DNA from: Gammaproteobacteria bacterium
Lineage (GTDB): Bacteria > Pseudomonadota > Gammaproteobacteria > DSM-16500
Direction of reading: 5' to 3'
DNA: 7,511 nucleotides
Assembly: GCA_009885665.1 (NCBI GenBank)
Contig: VFKI01000021.1
Coordinates: forward strand, 1-7,511
The translations under genes and the position numbers were made by a program. How positions within the stretch are numbered: position 1 is the stretch's first letter; the number at the start of each line of letters is the position of its first letter. Shown here one piece after another: positions 5,108 through 7,511 of the stretch. A model generated the notes under the pieces. The model was given only the letters and a program-made list of their open reading frames with translations, was not told where the DNA came from and ran no database searches.

Positions 5108-7511
5108 ATGATCCCTGTATATAAAAATGTACTCTTATATCAAGATAATAAAAAAAAATTAGCGTGGATTGTATTCTTAACAGAGGGGAAGCCGCTTTAT
5201 AGATTGGAAATTGATTATATTGCGGGATTGCAGAAAACGCAGGATACGCCTTATGAGGATGGCTCAGATGAAAAAAAAGAGGATGTCGATCTCAGTCTTT
5301 ATGTTGCGCCGTTGTCTAAGCCACTTTCTGCGGAGCAGCTAAAAAAAGTACGCGTTATTTATCCGTTTGGCTGGGATGGCGAACCTGATCCGGATATTAT
5401 AAAAGAAACGGATCCAGCTAAAATTCAACTATTTTTTAGAAAACACGTGACGTCTGAAGAAGATATCATACCGCTTGAGCATATTGATCTTGAAAATAAA
5501 AGTGGTAAGCGAACGGTGCATCGTGTAAGACGTGAGCAGCGAAAACTTGATGCAATTGTGCCAGTGAGCGAAAAAAGTGAATCGCTGACACAGCGTGCGC
5601 ATCGCTTTGAAAAAGAGCATACTTGGGATGAGTTTTGCGCAAGACTAAGGATAGAAAAGCAATTAAAAGTATCGATTTCTGCATCACCGCCGGCGCCTTT
5701 TGTCAGCCCGCTAAATTTACCAGACGACGATGAAAATGTGGGGGATCTTGCGATAATTGCGCAGCCTGACGCCGCCGAGCGGCCACCCCTATCATTTGGG
5801 ACAAAACGATTGACTGCCTCCGAAAGTGCGCACATTCAGCCTGCGCAAAGCAGCGTTTGGGCGCCTTATCAAACGACGGAGGCGAATGCCCAGCTTCGTG
5901 TTGAAAGGGTCACCAAAAGTCAGCCGATAAAATCGGTATTTAATTTTGATGGAAAAATTGATGAAAAAGTGGATGAAAAAGAAAATGCACGTATTGCTGA
6001 GCATGCTGCGGATGAGGGTTCAGTCGTTGATCTTAGGCGTTCAACCGTTTCTGAGTCGCAATTGGGCGAGCAAAAAAGTGATGATGTATTATTGCCGGAT
6101 GAAGGGGAGAAGCCTATCCGCAAAAATGCGGCAGATCCGCTTATAGGAAGTAACAATGTTGCAAAGCCAAAAACGCTTAATTTACGTAAATCAGCGACAG
6201 ATTTTATCAGTGCGGCAATTGATGTGGTAAAGACAACTTCTAAAGCGATAAAAACAAGTTTGTCAGGTACGGATGTGTCTCTCCCCGCCCCGTTGGCGTC
6301 GCCGCCTTTGCATAGTCGGGGCCTTTCTGGTGTGATGCCACAGTCGGTGGATGAAAAAATCGAAAGCAGCGAAAGTGATGATAACAAAAGCATAGGCGGC
6401 AACTATTTCTTTGTGGGCGGGCAATTTGTTTTAAAAGAAAGTAAAAGTGAGATGCTCAACAGTGGATCGTTGCATGCGCGAAGTGCGGAAATATCATTTG
6501 ATCAGGCGGCCGTTGAAGGTGATGTTCCGGTAAATCCCCAGCCGTCGGATATGCCACCTCAATTAGAAAGAGAGGATGCGGATCCTCAGGTATTGCTGCA
6601 GGCGAGTTGGGCTGCGAGAGTTGGCGGTGCTTTTTCTTCAGCAATTCACTATGCATTTGAACGGCATAAAAAGAAAAAAATAGCCGGATTAAGTCTGTTG
6701 GCATTGCTTGCTATTGCTGCTGTCGTCGGTTTAGCAGGGAAAAGCAATCCGCCCAGCTATAAACAGTTAAATAAAATAAAAAAAGATCTTTCTCAGCATG
6801 ACGATGCACAGTTATCCTCTGTAGCCGGTGCTGCCGACGCGCAATCGATGAATGTGCAAGAGCAGTTGTATCAACTTTTTAAATCTTATGATGCGGGAAC
6901 AAAAGGTCTTTATCCTGCCAACGTGACAATTGATATACCTGAAGGCATAAATTTAACTGGCGATGCCGCGCAATTTTATTTTTTGAATGATAGCGTGCAA
7001 TCCTTACAAGCTTCACCGCTAAAAGATTTGTTTAATGCCATGATGGGTATTAACGCAAATCTGCTCGGAAATGTCACAGACTTTAATCAAACATATAATA
7101 TTACTTCTACAGTGAGTTTTGCTGCACAATCTTACGGGGATTGTTTTAAAGCTGCGTGGAACGCGGTGACTTGGTCTGAATTTTGGGACACGCTACGCTG
7201 TGACGCGCCAACTACATTATATGGCAAGACAGTGGTCACTTATGCAGATTTTTCTGCTAATACAACGGAATTGTCAACGAGCACACCCACTAGCGTGTCC
7301 ACAGCTGCGCCGAGTGTCATTGTAACTGATGCGCCAACATTTGCGCCGACAGATGCGCCGACAGATGCGCCGACAAATGTCGCAACGAATGCACCAACAG
7401 ATGCACCGACATTATCGCCGACTGTTGCGCCGACTGTTGCGCCGACAGATGCACCAACAGATGCGCCGACAGATGCGCCGACATTATCGCCGACTGTTGC
7501 GCCGACAGATG
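5108..7511 (+). CDS. Large single-pass membrane protein with xAPT repeat array, 3' end missing
   Basis: One frame stays open from ATG 5108 to the window edge (801 codons plus one base). The in-frame TGA at 5099-5101 just before it, and GGAG at 5094-5097 ten nt upstream, fix the start. I recognise no family. Residues 1 to about 128 look folded (WIVFLTEGKPLYRLEIDY near the start, YPFGWDGEPDPD at 85-96). A basic patch KSGKRTVHRVRREQRK spans 131-146. Residues of about 150-510 are charged, Ser/Pro/Asp/Glu-rich and probably disordered. KKKK (521-524) followed by a TM helix (525-544) predicts, by the positive-inside rule, a cytoplasmic N-terminus and an outside C-terminus. The ectodomain has two cysteines (679, 698), seven N-X-S/T sequons, a Ser/Thr stalk (716-740), and then a four-residue repeat array. 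No signal peptide is present. It could be a surface protein or a host-directed effector; both are guesses. Confidence 0.85.
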   Translation, partial: MIPVYKNVLLYQDNKKKLAWIVFLTEGKPLYRLEIDYIAGLQKTQDTPYEDGSDEKKEDVDLSLYVAPLSKPLSAEQLKKVRVIYPFGWDGEPDPDIIKETDPAKIQLFFRKHVTSEEDIIPLEHIDLENKSGKRTVHRVRREQRKLDAIVPVSEKSESLTQRAHRFEKEHTWDEFCARLRIEKQLKVSISASPPAPFVSPLNLPDDDENVGDLAIIAQPDAAERPPLSFGTKRLTASESAHIQPAQSSVWAPYQTTEANAQLRVERVTKSQPIKSVFNFDGKIDEKVDEKENARIAEHAADEGSVVDLRRSTVSESQLGEQKSDDVLLPDEGEKPIRKNAADPLIGSNNVAKPKTLNLRKSATDFISAAIDVVKTTSKAIKTSLSGTDVSLPAPLASPPLHSRGLSGVMPQSVDEKIESSESDDNKSIGGNYFFVGGQFVLKESKSEMLNSGSLHARSAEISFDQAAVEGDVPVNPQPSDMPPQLEREDADPQVLLQASWAARVGGAFSSAIHYAFERHKKKKIAGLSLLALLAIAAVVGLAGKSNPPSYKQLNKIKKDLSQHDDAQLSSVAGAADAQSMNVQEQLYQLFKSYDAGTKGLYPANVTIDIPEGINLTGDAAQFYFLNDSVQSLQASPLKDLFNAMMGINANLLGNVTDFNQTYNITSTVSFAAQSYGDCFKAAWNAVTWSEFWDTLRCDAPTTLYGKTVVTYADFSANTTELSTSTPTSVSTAAPSVIVTDAPTFAPTDAPTDAPTNVATNAPTDAPTLSPTVAPTVAPTDAPTDAPTDAPTLSPTVAPTD
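7328..7511 (+). repeat. 12-bp tandem array encoding xAPT repeats
   Basis: Fifteen full 12-bp units (7328-7507) plus GATG at the edge encode x-[A/S]-P-T, where x is mostly Asp (GATGCGCCGACA) and sometimes Val, Leu, Phe or Asn. One unit is degenerate (NVAT). A 36-bp super-unit DAPTLSPTVAPT recurs at a 72-bp interval (from 7400 and from 7472). The array continues beyond the window. Near-identical DNA suggests expansion by slippage or recombination. The product is a Pro/Thr-rich extended stalk, mucin-like in composition. Confidence 0.92.

Noticed and set aside
5425..6704. Open frames on the - strand opposite the large gene (5425-5835, 5920-6402, 6456-6704)
   Set aside because: They lie antisense to a continuous 801-codon frame with a ribosome site, and their products are low-complexity Ser/Phe/Leu-rich sequences typical of shadows.
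7328..7511. CRISPR-like array
   Set aside because: The 12-bp units are contiguous with no unique spacers and keep one reading frame coding for xAPT; this is a protein repeat.

Overview
The window looks like chromosomal DNA of a Gram-negative bacterium. KdsB (LPS Kdo activation), a MetI/MetQ methionine importer and a Dps ferritin with proteobacterial-type motifs make a gammaproteobacterium most likely. The moderate GC content and the large host-mimic-like open frame at the right end would fit a host-associated lineage such as Legionellales, but the lineage is inference only.

Left part (1-1534, + strand): a perfect 26-bp palindrome and a possible promoter precede metI and metQ, which overlap by 4 bp (ATGA). 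They encode the permease and substrate-binding lipoprotein of a D/L-methionine ABC importer. The ATPase gene metN is not in the window. Middle-left (1590-2564, - strand): dps and, 6 bp downstream, a small two-TM bacterial PH-domain membrane protein form a two-gene unit convergent with metIQ.

Middle (2565-4860, - strand): kdsB is followed by an AAA ATPase of the AAA_14/DUF4143 family. Repeat structures bound the ATPase gene on both sides. At its 5' end a perfect 14-bp inverted repeat with a 9-bp spacer overlaps its probable -10 element and start site. At its 3' end lies a 142-bp near-palindromic MITE-like element (28-bp terminal inverted repeats, 24/28 matching). A 6-bp direct repeat TCTATT flanks it, and the right copy runs into the ATPase stop codon.

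Right part (4861-7511): a divergent intergenic region carries a good kdsB promoter and short possible coding remnants. It is followed by a frame from ATG 5108 that stays open to the window end (801 codons plus one base, no stop). The frame encodes an unrecognised protein with a long charged, probably disordered cytoplasmic part of about 520 residues, one TM helix after KKKK, an ectodomain with seven N-X-S/T sequons and two cysteines, and then a 12-bp / 4-residue x-A-P-T tandem array running off the edge. This gene and the MITE-like element are the least ordinary parts of the window.
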